Of a stretch of 64,000 bases of DNA, positions 17,501 through 25,400 are shown in pieces; within the stretch, counting starts at the first letter, position 1, and each line of letters begins with the position of its first letter. The position numbers were made by a program, and so were the translations under genes. The notes beneath the pieces were generated by a model. That model had not been told where the DNA came from and did no database searches. It saw only the letters and a list, made by a program, of their open reading frames with translations. This DNA is from an uncultured Alkaliphilus sp. (GTDB taxonomy: Bacteria > Bacillota > Clostridia > Peptostreptococcales > Natronincolaceae). The DNA lies in NCBI GenBank assembly GCA_938074565.1, contig CALJEQ010000026.1, positions 31,276 through 95,275 of the forward strand, read 5' to 3'.

Positions 17501-20245
17501 TTTAATATGATCAATTCCTGTTTTTACTCCATTTGGCCCTTTTGTTCCTTCTTCTGTAAAGGCTACAAACTTTCCTTTATTAGTTGCACCAGAGTCAGAG
17601 GATATGGATAAATCCCTAACATGGATTTCATAAATAATGGCGTCAACAGGACTAATAAATTGTGGTTTGTAGTTTTGTCTCCAGTTGGTTGGTACGGTAT
17701 TTCTTAAATCTACTATTGCAGTTCTTTGCCCATTGGCTGATACAGCCTTTGCATAAGGGTCTACTGCATAATTTACTGTACCATCAGCAAATTCCACCCT
17801 ATACATATAAAACTTTCCTGCTAAATTTTCATTAATTTCTACACTCCATACACCATTGGAAGCTCTAGTCATTTCTGTTTCTTGACCACCTGTATGGTCT
17901 GTTACTCTACCAAATTCATTAAATTGACCTTGTTGTTGATATAGAGCAACACTAACTTTTTTTGCTGTGGGTGCCCATAGCTTAAAGTTACCTTTGTTAC
18001 TGCTATAAGTTAGTCCTAAATCATTTCCCTTATAAAAATATTTAGGGTTATCTAATATTTTTCTCATAGTAACCACTGCTGGTCTGTATTGACTACTGGT
18101 TACTTCATATAACTTAGTTACATCTATTTTTGATGGATTTATTACTGTTAATTTAACGTGTCTATCCGATACCTTTTGTCTATTAACTTCAATTTTTTCA
18201 CCATTAGATTTATCAACTAATTCAAAGGATGCTAAGTTGTCACCCTTTAAACCATGGCTTAAAAACACATTTATTTCATTTAAGGAATCCATCATGGCTA
18301 CCCTAATGCTTTCTGATAAATTCACTTCTGATTCATTATAATAAACTTTTGTTTCTCCCTCTATAATCCAAACCTCCACTTTTGTACCCTGTTGTACTTT
18401 AATAGTTCTAACTGCCTCTTGTGAAGACCAGTTACCAGGTCTTGTAATAACATTAATTTGATCTGTTGTAAATTTATGAACAGCCCTTACGTATTCTCCT
18501 ACTACACCTTGATTGAACTCATATTCCTTACCGTCTTTTCCCTCTTGCCAAAGCCACATGTCCCAATCTGTATAGTTTTTATCATATCTATAATAGTTGA
18601 TAATAAATTCATACATTGTCTGTTGAATTTTTATTTCTTTTTCTGTAGTAAATTGATTATGGTTTGCCACTAGAACCATGTCACTACCTTCACTTAAGTC
18701 ATAACCTGAGGATACTGTTAGTAATCCATTTTCTATAGTTATACCATTTTTAGGTTCTTTTATAGACCATTGGGGTACAATTTGGCTTTTTTCCTCTGCT
18801 TCGTTTAATAGCATAGCCTTTAAATCCACAGTTTCTCCCAATTGTATATCATTTGGTACATCCAATATAACACCAGGTACTACAACTAATGAATTACCAT
18901 TTCTTTCTCTATTGTTTAAGCTGTCAGTAGCTCCGTTATCCCAACTACCTGATACTGGGAAATATTTGTATTCATAAACATCTGGACTTAATGGAAGGGT
19001 TACTGTAAAGATTCCATCAGCATTTTTAGTCATTGGAATGCCTTTGTTATCCCACCCATTCATACTTCCTACTAAATTTAATGTATCTCCACTATGTTGT
19101 GCATTAAAGGTTACTGTGCCATCTTCGTTAATTACCGGGCTTTTAACTACTTCTTCCCTAGGGTCAACTTCTGTAGTAAATACAAAAACAATATCTTTAT
19201 CATTAGTTGTTTCACTAGTTTCTCCCTTGATTGATGCTACTGGTATTTTAACCCTATATTCAGAATTAAATTCTAGTTTGCCCCCTAAAATAAACTTTAA
19301 CTTTGCATCTTCCACTGTTAATGCTGTGCCGTTAATGGCGTTGTTATATACCACATCGTTAATGGTGATATTGGTGTCATTAACTATAGAGATGTCTTCT
19401 GAAAATACTACTTCTATAATTTCTAAGTCCACCGATACACTTTTTTGTCCATCTTTTGGAAAAATAGTTTCTACTTTTAATGTAGGTGCTTTTTCAGCTG
19501 CTGTAATTGTATATGTATCACTATAAACCAATTGGACATTTTGGTTTCCACTTTGATTCCAATCTGTTGCAATTGTATTTCCCAACTGTGGAATAACATC
19601 AAAAGCCCCATGTTGACCTGAATTATTTCCACTTAAAACTACAATTGCCTTTAAAATGTCTGCATCTTTTAAACCTAATTCTTCTAAAGGAATTTTTCCC
19701 TCAAATCCTATTTCTCTATTAAGGGCAAATTCTGCTCCTTTTAAATTAGTCCAAGTTGCCAGTAATGGATTGTTTAAGTCCACTGAATTATAAACCGCTG
19801 CTCCTGCTACTTGGTCATCATTCTTAACCCTCATAACAATATGATAGTTGGGTTTATGCTCTGTGCCATCAAAGTTAAACTGTGCTCCCCAGGGGTTTCC
19901 TACTACTGTTGAGTCAGTTTCATTTACATTTAATGCAATATTGATGAACATACCGTTTTCTCCCCAATTAGGTACATTCACTGCATCCACCCAGAAATAT
20001 AGGTAATCATCATCATTAGTAATTATTAAATTATCAATGCCAAACCCATTGAATCCCAAATCTGAAGTTTCCCCTAATATAACTACATTACTCCATGAGT
20101 CATCCTTTTCTCCATCAATAATAATACCTAAAGAATTATTACTTGCTTCTGCCATCATAAAAGGAACATTGCTGAAAAACACCCCTAATATCATTACGAT
20201 TGATAGGAATAAAGATATTTTTTTTGTATTTCTTTTCATCCTCAC
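11582..20245 (-). CDS. Giant cell-surface pullulanase plus alpha-amylase with SLH domains
   Basis: This 2887-residue enzyme should cut alpha-1,6 bonds (pullulanase) and alpha-1,4 bonds (amylase) of starch at the cell surface. Domains in order: signal peptide (1-34); CBM9/DOMON-like domain (about 35-240); Big_5 Ig-like (259-360); CBM48-like (368-455); Ig-like (458-545); CBM41 (545-655); pullulanase E-set; GH13 type I pullulanase (about 890-1290) with YNWGYDP, DVVYNHT, GFRFDLMG (nucleophile near 1061), GEPW (near 1089) and TAHDN; two Big_2 domains (about 1408-1575); a second CBM41 (about 1577-1690); E-set; second GH13 (about 1916-2390) with GWRFDAAED (near 2140), GEWW and STHDRPRF; a linker domain; three SLH domains (about 2709-2887). 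Catalytic residues of both domains are present. GTG start after AAGGAGG. Three operators precede it. Confidence 0.93.
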   Translation of the reverse strand: MRMKRNTKKISLFLSIVMILGVFFSNVPFMMAEASNNSLGIIIDGEKDDSWSNVVILGETSDLGFNGFGIDNLIITNDDDYLYFWVDAVNVPNWGENGMFINIALNVNETDSTVVGNPWGAQFNFDGTEHKPNYHIVMRVKNDDQVAGAAVYNSVDLNNPLLATWTNLKGAEFALNREIGFEGKIPLEELGLKDADILKAIVVLSGNNSGQHGAFDVIPQLGNTIATDWNQSGNQNVQLVYSDTYTITAAEKAPTLKVETIFPKDGQKSVSVDLEIIEVVFSEDISIVNDTNITINDVVYNNAINGTALTVEDAKLKFILGGKLEFNSEYRVKIPVASIKGETSETTNDKDIVFVFTTEVDPREEVVKSPVINEDGTVTFNAQHSGDTLNLVGSMNGWDNKGIPMTKNADGIFTVTLPLSPDVYEYKYFPVSGSWDNGATDSLNNRERNGNSLVVVPGVILDVPNDIQLGETVDLKAMLLNEAEEKSQIVPQWSIKEPKNGITIENGLLTVSSGYDLSEGSDMVLVANHNQFTTEKEIKIQQTMYEFIINYYRYDKNYTDWDMWLWQEGKDGKEYEFNQGVVGEYVRAVHKFTTDQINVITRPGNWSSQEAVRTIKVQQGTKVEVWIIEGETKVYYNESEVNLSESIRVAMMDSLNEINVFLSHGLKGDNLASFELVDKSNGEKIEVNRQKVSDRHVKLTVINPSKIDVTKLYEVTSSQYRPAVVTMRKILDNPKYFYKGNDLGLTYSSNKGNFKLWAPTAKKVSVALYQQQGQFNEFGRVTDHTGGQETEMTRASNGVWSVEINENLAGKFYMYRVEFADGTVNYAVDPYAKAVSANGQRTAIVDLRNTVPTNWRQNYKPQFISPVDAIIYEIHVRDLSISSDSGATNKGKFVAFTEEGTKGPNGVKTGIDHIKELGVTHVHLLPAYDFYTVDETKLNIPQYNWGYDPQNYNVPEGSYATDPYNPQIRVKEFKEMVQALHNNGLRVIMDVVYNHTYETGGSPFDAVVPGYFYRTDELGRYTNGSGCGNEVASERPMVRKYIIDSVKYWANEYNVDGFRFDLMGLIDVGTMEQLTNELHAIDPTILVYGEPWQAGGSPLSGELQTVKGKQKDKNFAVFNDNFRGAIKGGSDDVSKGFATGQLGREQEIMVGVKAAINDFANSPSEVINYVTAHDNLLLWDKVIKTQGLEQQEGFLNLNNGVLVNGGSIEDAVNGTTPHHAVDKNNVLANETVKRTLLANGIVLTSQGVPFIHAGEEILRTKFGDHNSYRSPDAINMLRWHWKEDFKPVFDYYQGLITLRKQHPAFRIQTKEGIEGSLKVLRQDNNVVAYQLADYANNDTWRNIIVIYNGNTTAREVSLPTSGSWNIVVNHEKAGTEVLQTIQGNKVNVEGLSMMVLYDQQEESYTPVLSTIELSSAKIGIEVGQTTKVVAIPKDQKGRPMDIPVTWTSLNETISTVEDGLIKAIADGNATILVEAEGTEVLIEVNVGTLIPTNIEVQTKVEIYETRNIELQPVVKDQYGNIMFNQLLEWNSNDSSIATITNGTITGVSVGTTFITLRVGDVNKLIEVKVNPYIEKRIRLQYDRVDQDYTDWNLWVWGTGVEDGQINFIEVVDGKAIANIRVAPGTGRVGFVLRKGTNWDTAKQDIPDDRFINVDPEEIVTNVKVTSMVGEIQYLPARPIINSPVIDGNSVIFNYRDEEATAVAVVLANEEYVMVKDEQLQAWTYKLEDVPFGEYTYLFKVTKGNGTTLNKDPLNGDEKDQKSLLALVDHSQFDDDIYWDYLFSDQGYNYMTPLEPSISQDVKVRLRAKAGDLSESFVLVREEGVTKQYRMTKVSQEFYSRNGFNSNAVEFWEGTIPDSANVKTYMFKVVSGNKVVWINGGAGENGKGVSNTQPLRPLFTIVPGFKTPDWAKEAVFYQIMVDRFRNGDTSNDQTSSTISVQGKQAEILQWGQTPYMGDIGNVKGDGDGIWNNEFYGGDLTGVREALPYFNQLGIDSLYLMPIFEAPSNHKYDPIDFYNVDKHFGGNKTFKQLTSELRSNSMNIMLDGVFNHTSDMHKWFDKYSMYPAKGAFEGEDSEFRNFYSFTGGLDTEGNPQYVGWHGINTLPKLNYADEQVRNMMYRNSDAVMKHYVEKYGINGWRFDAAEDLSVNGTHFHDGTQQHKESNHSIWREVRSEMKAFNPDVLLLGEWWGSGDYYRWLTEGDQWDSMMNYGGFYLPFAQSRPGNDWLGKGILYGAENVGAITRESLTRYPIQTALTSTNSLSTHDRPRFLDWPAQSNQYSDYPNDYETAGRTIEQLSLATVFQMTYVGAPMIYYGDEIGMKSDKFRNPHRADEGNDPYNRGTFNWDNWDEEQLNLVNTYAKLIHNRKNNKDAFVYGSFEELPILNQQGGRENNVTVYARYGNGSVAIVALNNEAEVEMTLEALEKVGIAEGMILVDILTGKEYQYINGKLIIDSLGQNQGVVLLPVANSVKVDEIKEPKLLNLNDPKEIKEKEKNSYTFETKQTDTGEYTVVKDDKGNNEVVLNVQLGKVLHQLNNVNSDRVVINAVTSEVVNERTINIPANLFVEANKLNKKIEIKLEDSVMIMEAGTVTVEGNATVVLKARRLGEEETKTLEGKKASREFTIASTIIDFTLELLEDNQKSKIKFNKPVNVIFSYDATKVNSEKLGVYYFNEELQKWEYIGGKVNQAEKVVLVELQHFSKYSLMEYDRTFKDVEKHWAKREIEILASKHVIEGVNSENFAPSNNVTRAEFTALIVRALKLKQGDIQVKFKDVEGGWYKESIEIAASLGLVKGHEGMFNPKASITREEMVVILIRALDLIDEKNVTVSNELPFLDRHQISTWSKEAIAKAFNLGLVKGMDEIKFAPKENTTRAQAAIVIYKLLEMVE

Positions 20246-20322
20246 TTAATTACCTCCTTTTTAATTAATTCTTGTTAAATCTAAACCCCTAGGAAATTAA
20301 TTCACTTACACTCCCCTCTTAT

Positions 20323-20334
20323 GCAACCGTTTGC
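20323..20334. promoter_or_regulatory. LacI-family-type operator, copy 1 before giant amylase
   Basis: GCAACCGTTTGC is a near-perfect palindrome of the GCAANCGNTTGC type bound by LacI-family sugar regulators. It is the copy nearest the gene, about 78 bases from the start codon. Confidence 0.7.
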
Positions 20335-20370
20335 TTAAAATATAAAAAAATATATCTTTCTAAAGTTTAT

Positions 20371-20382
20371 GCAACCGTTTGC
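20371..20382. promoter_or_regulatory. LacI-family-type operator, copy 2
   Basis: The sequence GCAACCGTTTGC is identical to copy 1. Similarity extends into the flanks (TTATGCAACCGTTTGCT in both). It begins exactly 48 bases from copy 1. Confidence 0.7.
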
Positions 20383-20418
20383 TAAAACTTAACAAATAAT
20401 GCAAACTTGCTCTCTTGT

Positions 20419-20430
20419 GCAAACGTTTGC
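20419..20430. promoter_or_regulatory. LacI-family-type operator, copy 3
   Basis: GCAAACGTTTGC is a perfect palindrome starting exactly 48 bases from copy 2. A half-site-like GCAAACTTGC lies at 20401-20410 next to it. Confidence 0.7.
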
Positions 20431-20515
20431 TTTAATCCATAAAAATAAAGGTTCTAATAGGTGAACTAATCTTTATCTTCTCATTTGTAATTTTATTTTT
20501 TTATACTTTGTATAT

Positions 20516-20544
20516 ATGTTAAAATATTCTGCTTCTTTTGTCAA
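20516..20544 (-). promoter_or_regulatory. Candidate sigma-A promoter of the giant pullulanase-amylase
   Basis: On the minus strand TTGACA (20544-20539) is followed after 17 bases by TAACAT (20521-20516). Transcription would begin near 20509, leaving a leader of about 260 bases that contains all three operators. The same TTGACA-17-TAAC arrangement precedes the second pullulanase gene. Promoters closer to the gene cannot be excluded. Confidence 0.5.
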
Positions 20545-20978
20545 CATTTTTTATGGTATTTTATTCATTTATAACTATATGGTATTTATATACTTTCCCT
20601 AATTTTACCTTTTGGTAGCATAATCACACGCTACTCATATGTAAATAAATTACTAATTATTAATAATTATGAATAAATTCCATCAAAACCATTAGTTTAT
20701 TCACATAAACAAACTTTCAAGCTTAAACTACTAAACAAAGTTATTTAATAAATTTTCTATACAGTTAGTCATTGAACACTAAGCAGAGAAGGTTTTTTTT
20801 CATTAATATAGATTCAAAATCAATTATGCAATTTGTTCACATAAAAAAACCTTCATATTCATATAGTCAATACCTCAATCCATTCATGTATTTCCATACA
20901 CTTTGACCTGTCGGCATTACTACCTCTAAAATACGAAGGTTTTCATTTGTTTTATTATTGTTATTTTGTTAATATTAC
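20545..20978. other. AT-rich intergenic stretch with inverted GAAGGTTTT repeats
   Basis: There is no gene here. The motif GAAGGTTTT occurs at 20788-20800, inverted at 20843-20854 and direct again at 20935-20944. On the minus strand the last two form a stem closing about 80 bases and ending in a U-run, so this is probably the terminator of nox. The enclosed segment contains a small GTAT-GGAA-ATAC hairpin. Confidence 0.45.
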
Positions 20979-22307
20979 TTATTCAGCGTTTAATCCTGCT
21001 AAATTCAATATGTTCCAGGGCTTATTAAAATGAGGTTGAAAGAAAAAATCTACAAAACCCAGTTCATCTATAGTCATTTTATTTTGAATACATACTGAAA
21101 CAGTATTCATTGTTTGTGTTAAATCTGTTTTAGAAGTAATTTGTGCCCCTACTATTTCTCTTGAAGTTCTTTCATAAACCACCTTCAAAGTTGCTTCATC
21201 GGTGGTGGGCATAAATTCTGGACGATAATTATCTTTTACAGTTACGGTTTTTACCTCTAGCCCCATTGCCAATGCAGCATTTTCAGTTAGTCCTGTAGAT
21301 GCTATATTGTGTTCATAAATTTTAATACCAGATGTACCTTGTGTTCCCATATACTTCATTATTGGTTTAACCAAATTTCTTGCCACTAAAGTACCCATTC
21401 TTACTGCATTGGTTGCCAATGGTACATATTCATGTTTGCCTGTGGGGTTATAAAAAATAGCACAACTATCCCCTGCTGCATAAACATCTTTTTTACTGGT
21501 TTGCATATATTCATCAACTACAATTGCACCGTTCCCCAACATTTCAATCTGACCTTTAAATAGTTCTGTGTTAGGTCTAAAACCAATACATAAAATAACT
21601 AAATCTGCTTCATACTCCCCTTTAGAGGTAATTACCTTAGTTACCTTTCCAGCTTTTCCTTCAAATCTTTCAACACCTTCACCTAAAGCAAGTTTTACAC
21701 CTCTATCGGTAAAGGCTTTTTCTGCTACATCAGTAAACTCTTGATCTAAGTATCTACTCATTATTCGGTCTTGGGCATCAATTAGGGTTACATTTTTACC
21801 ATTCATCTCAAAAGCTTCCACCAACTCTACCCCTATATAACCTGCTCCCACCACCACAATATTTTTAGCATCTTTAGCTTTTTCAATGATTGTGTTTGAA
21901 TGAGAATAATTTTTAGCCAGTAGGATATTTTCTAATTCTATTCCTTCAATTTTAGGAACAATTGGCCATGAACCACTAGTAATAATTAACTTATCAAATG
22001 TATCTTCAAGTTCTTCATTACTTTGTAGGTTTTTAACTTTTATTTTTTTCTGTTCCAAATTTGCCTCTAATACTTCATGTCGCATTTTTGTTATTACTCC
22101 CAAGTCTGCTAATTTCTCTGGGGAGCAATAAAATAGCCCTTGTGCGTCTTTTACAATACCTGCCACATATAGGGCAATTCCACAAGATAAAAATGAAATA
22201 TTATCATTCTTTTCATATACTGTAATCTCTGCGTTAGGATACAATTTTGCTGTATTTAATATGGCTGCTGTTCCAGCATGGGTACAACCGATTACTGCTA
22301 CTTTCAT
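20979..22307 (-). CDS. nox: NADH oxidase / CoA-disulfide reductase-type flavoprotein
   Basis: This FAD-dependent enzyme reduces oxygen to water with NADH, or reduces CoA disulfide or polysulfide. The 442 residues include the FAD-binding start VAVIGCTHAGTAAI and the single redox cysteine in SFLSCGIALYVAG typical of the Nox/CoADR family. A second Rossmann motif is VVVGAGYIGVELVEAF, followed by VYAAGDSCAI and the C-terminal dimerisation domain. The start follows AGGAG. It stands alone between the two pullulanase genes and has no visible functional link to them. Whether it is an oxygen or a disulfide enzyme cannot be decided by sequence alone. In an anaerobe, oxygen defence is plausible. Confidence 0.85.
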   Translation of the reverse strand: MKVAVIGCTHAGTAAILNTAKLYPNAEITVYEKNDNISFLSCGIALYVAGIVKDAQGLFYCSPEKLADLGVITKMRHEVLEANLEQKKIKVKNLQSNEELEDTFDKLIITSGSWPIVPKIEGIELENILLAKNYSHSNTIIEKAKDAKNIVVVGAGYIGVELVEAFEMNGKNVTLIDAQDRIMSRYLDQEFTDVAEKAFTDRGVKLALGEGVERFEGKAGKVTKVITSKGEYEADLVILCIGFRPNTELFKGQIEMLGNGAIVVDEYMQTSKKDVYAAGDSCAIFYNPTGKHEYVPLATNAVRMGTLVARNLVKPIMKYMGTQGTSGIKIYEHNIASTGLTENAALAMGLEVKTVTVKDNYRPEFMPTTDEATLKVVYERTSREIVGAQITSKTDLTQTMNTVSVCIQNKMTIDELGFVDFFFQPHFNKPWNILNLAGLNAE

Positions 22308-22434
22308 TAAATTCTCCTCCTAAATTTATAATTAAATTTTCCTAATATGTAATTTATTTGATTACCTATAAAATTATTACCCAAAAGAATCTATCAAAAA
22401 CATTTAAATGTAATTTAAATTCAAAAATAGAAAA

Positions 22435-22473
22435 AGAGGATTGGACATAGTTTAAACTGTAGTCCTCTCCTCT
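22435..22473 (-). terminator. Terminator of the second pullulanase gene
   Basis: AGAGGA-GGAC pairs with GTCC-TCCTCT around the sequence ACAGTTTAAACT. On the minus strand it is followed by TTTTTC. It lies 25 bases after the stop codon at 22498. Confidence 0.75.
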
Positions 22474-22497
22474 TTTAATTAAAATTTAAGTAAAAAT

Positions 22498-25400
22498 TTA
22501 CTTGTACTCTATTTCTTTTTGCATTGAAGTTACTGTAATGTGGGTAACTGCTTCATCTTGATTTACAGTAATAAAACGATCGTCTGGTACATCTTGCTTA
22601 GCATCAGCCCAGTCAGTACCTTTTCTTAATATGAAACCTACTTTTTCTATACCAGGTGATACTCTAATATCAACTATAGCCACACCGTCTACTACTTCTT
22701 GGAAGTCAATATGACCGTCTTCTACACCTGTTTGCCAGATCCAAAGATTCCAATCTGCATAGTCTTTATCACTTCTTACATATTTTAAACGAATGATTGT
22801 TTCAGTATAAGGTTTAACTGTAACCTTTACTTCTTTTATTAATTCCCCTACTTGTAAGTTTACTACCGTTGTTCCCACTGACATCCCTAGTATTGTTCCA
22901 TTTGTTACAGTAGCAATTTTAGGGTTTTTACTCATCCATTTTAACTCTTGATTATATATAACATTACCAAATTGATCTTTAACAATTGGTTGAATTTCTC
23001 TTATTCTAGTTTCAAATACTTCTACACTTTCAGGTAATTCTATAGTTGTTGGAACAAGGTCTGCAACGTTTACTGCTATTGTAGCTTTTACACCCTTTGA
23101 TCTAACTGTTATTGTTGCTTCTCCGTCAGCTCTACCTCTTATTACCCCTTCTCTTACAGTTGCTACCCTTGGATTATTTGATGTCATAGTGAATCTTGCA
23201 TCCATCGGTCTTCCTTTTTGATCTAAAGCGTAGGCAATAATTTTTTTGCTTTGTCCTGCTTCAATTCCAATTGTAGTAGTAGATAACTGAATTGATGTCA
23301 ATCTTGGAACATAGTTTTCTTCTTCTTGATCATATAATACCATCATAGATAAACCTTCTAATTTCACTTTATTTCCATTAAAAGTATCTACTACATCTGT
23401 TCCTGCTTTTTCATGGTTAACTACAATGTTCCATTTACTATTAGATGGTAAGTCTACCTCAACTCCACCTGTGTTACCATTATAGATAACTACAATGTTT
23501 TTCCATGTATCATTGTTAGCATAATCAACTAATTGATAAGCCACAATATTATCTTCTTGTTTTAATACTTTTAAGTTTTCTTCAATAGCTTCTTTTGTCT
23601 GCATTCTAAATGCAGGATGCTCTTTTCTTAGGGTGATTAAACCTTGGTAATAGTCAAATACTGGTTTAAAATCAGCCTTCCACTGCCAACGAAGCATATT
23701 AATTTCATCTGGACTTCTATAACTGTTGTGATCTCCATATTTTGTTCTTAACATTTCTTCCCCTGCATGGATGAAGGGAATACCTTGTGATGTTAACACA
23801 ATACCATTTGCCAGTAACGAACGTTTTACTGTTTCATTGGCTAAAACATCGTTTTTGTCCACAGCATGGTGGGGAGTTGTAGATGCTACAGCTTCTTCAA
23901 AGCTTCTACCGTCCATTAATACACCGTTATTGATTTCTAGAAACCCTTCTTTTTCATCTAAGCCTTGTGTTCTAATTACCTTATCCCAAAGCAATAAGTT
24001 GTCATGGGCAGTAACATAGTTAATTACCTCTGATGGGCTGTTGGCAAAATCATTAATAGCACCCATTACTCCAGTAATAATTTGCTCTTCTGCACCACTT
24101 CTACCAGTGGCAAAACCTTTAGTGTCGTCATCGCTACCGCCTTTAATAGCACCTCTTAAGTTATCATTAAATACTGCAAAGTTCTTATCTCTTTGTTTAC
24201 CTTTTAATGTTTGAAGTTCACCAGATAAAGGTGACCCTCCTGCCTGCCACGGCTCTCCATAAATTAAAATTGTAGGGTCTATGGCATGTATTTCCCTTGT
24301 AAGTTGTTCCATAGTTCCAACATCCATTAACCCCATAAGGTCAAATCTAAAACCATCTACATTATACTCATTTACCCAATACTTTACAGAGTCAATAATA
24401 TACTTTCTTACCATTGGTCTTTCTGATGCAATTTCATTTCCACAACCAGAACCATTTGTATATCTACCTTGCTCATCTGTACGATAGAAATAACCTGGTA
24501 AAATAGCATCAAAAGGTGATGTCCCTGTTTGATAAGTATGGTTATAAACTACATCCATAATAACCCCTAAACCATTATCATGTAATGCCTGCACCATTTC
24601 CTTAAATTCATTTACTCTTATTTGAGGATTATATGGATCAGTGGCATAAGAACCTTCTGGTACATTATAATTATGAGGGTCATATCCCCAGTTAAATTGC
24701 GGTTTATCTAATTTTGTTTCATCTACAGTATAGAAATCATAGGAAGGTAAAAGATGTACATGGGTTACTCCCAGTTCCTTTAAATGATCTATACCAGTTT
24801 TAACGTTATTTGGACCTTTTGTTCCTTCTTCTGTAAATGCCATAAATTTTCCCTTATTGGTTATACCAGAATCAGGTGAAATAGATAAATCTCTAACATG
24901 GATTTCATAAATAATAGCATTTACAGGATTCATTAATTGTGGTCTATCACTTGGTCTCCATTTTTTTGGATTAGTCTTACCTAAGAAAAGAATTGCAGAC
25001 CTTTCTCCGTTGGCAGATACAGCTTTTGCATATGGATCCATAGCGTAGTTTACAGTTCCGTCAGCAAATTCAACTTTATACATATAATATTTACCATCTA
25101 AGTTGCCTTTAACCTCTACACTCCAAACCCCATTAGAGGCTCTGTTCATTTCTATTTCTTTGCCACCTGTATGGTCTGTAACTTTACCATGTTCATTATA
25201 CTTACCGTAGTCATCATATAATGCTAGACTTACTTTGGTAGCAGTAGGTGCCCATAATTTAAACCCACTTCTAATACTATTATAAGTTAAGCCTAAGTCA
25301 TCACCTCTATAGTAAAATTCAGCATTATCTAATATTTTTCTCATAGTTACTTTTTCTGCTTTGTGCTTATCACTACTCACTTCATACAACCCTCTTACAT

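Noticed and set aside
11582..20245. Two genes read as one because of a sequencing fusion
   Set aside because: The frame is open for 2887 codons, the second CBM41 joins smoothly to the amylase E-set, and there is no internal ribosome-binding site with a signal peptide before the amylase.
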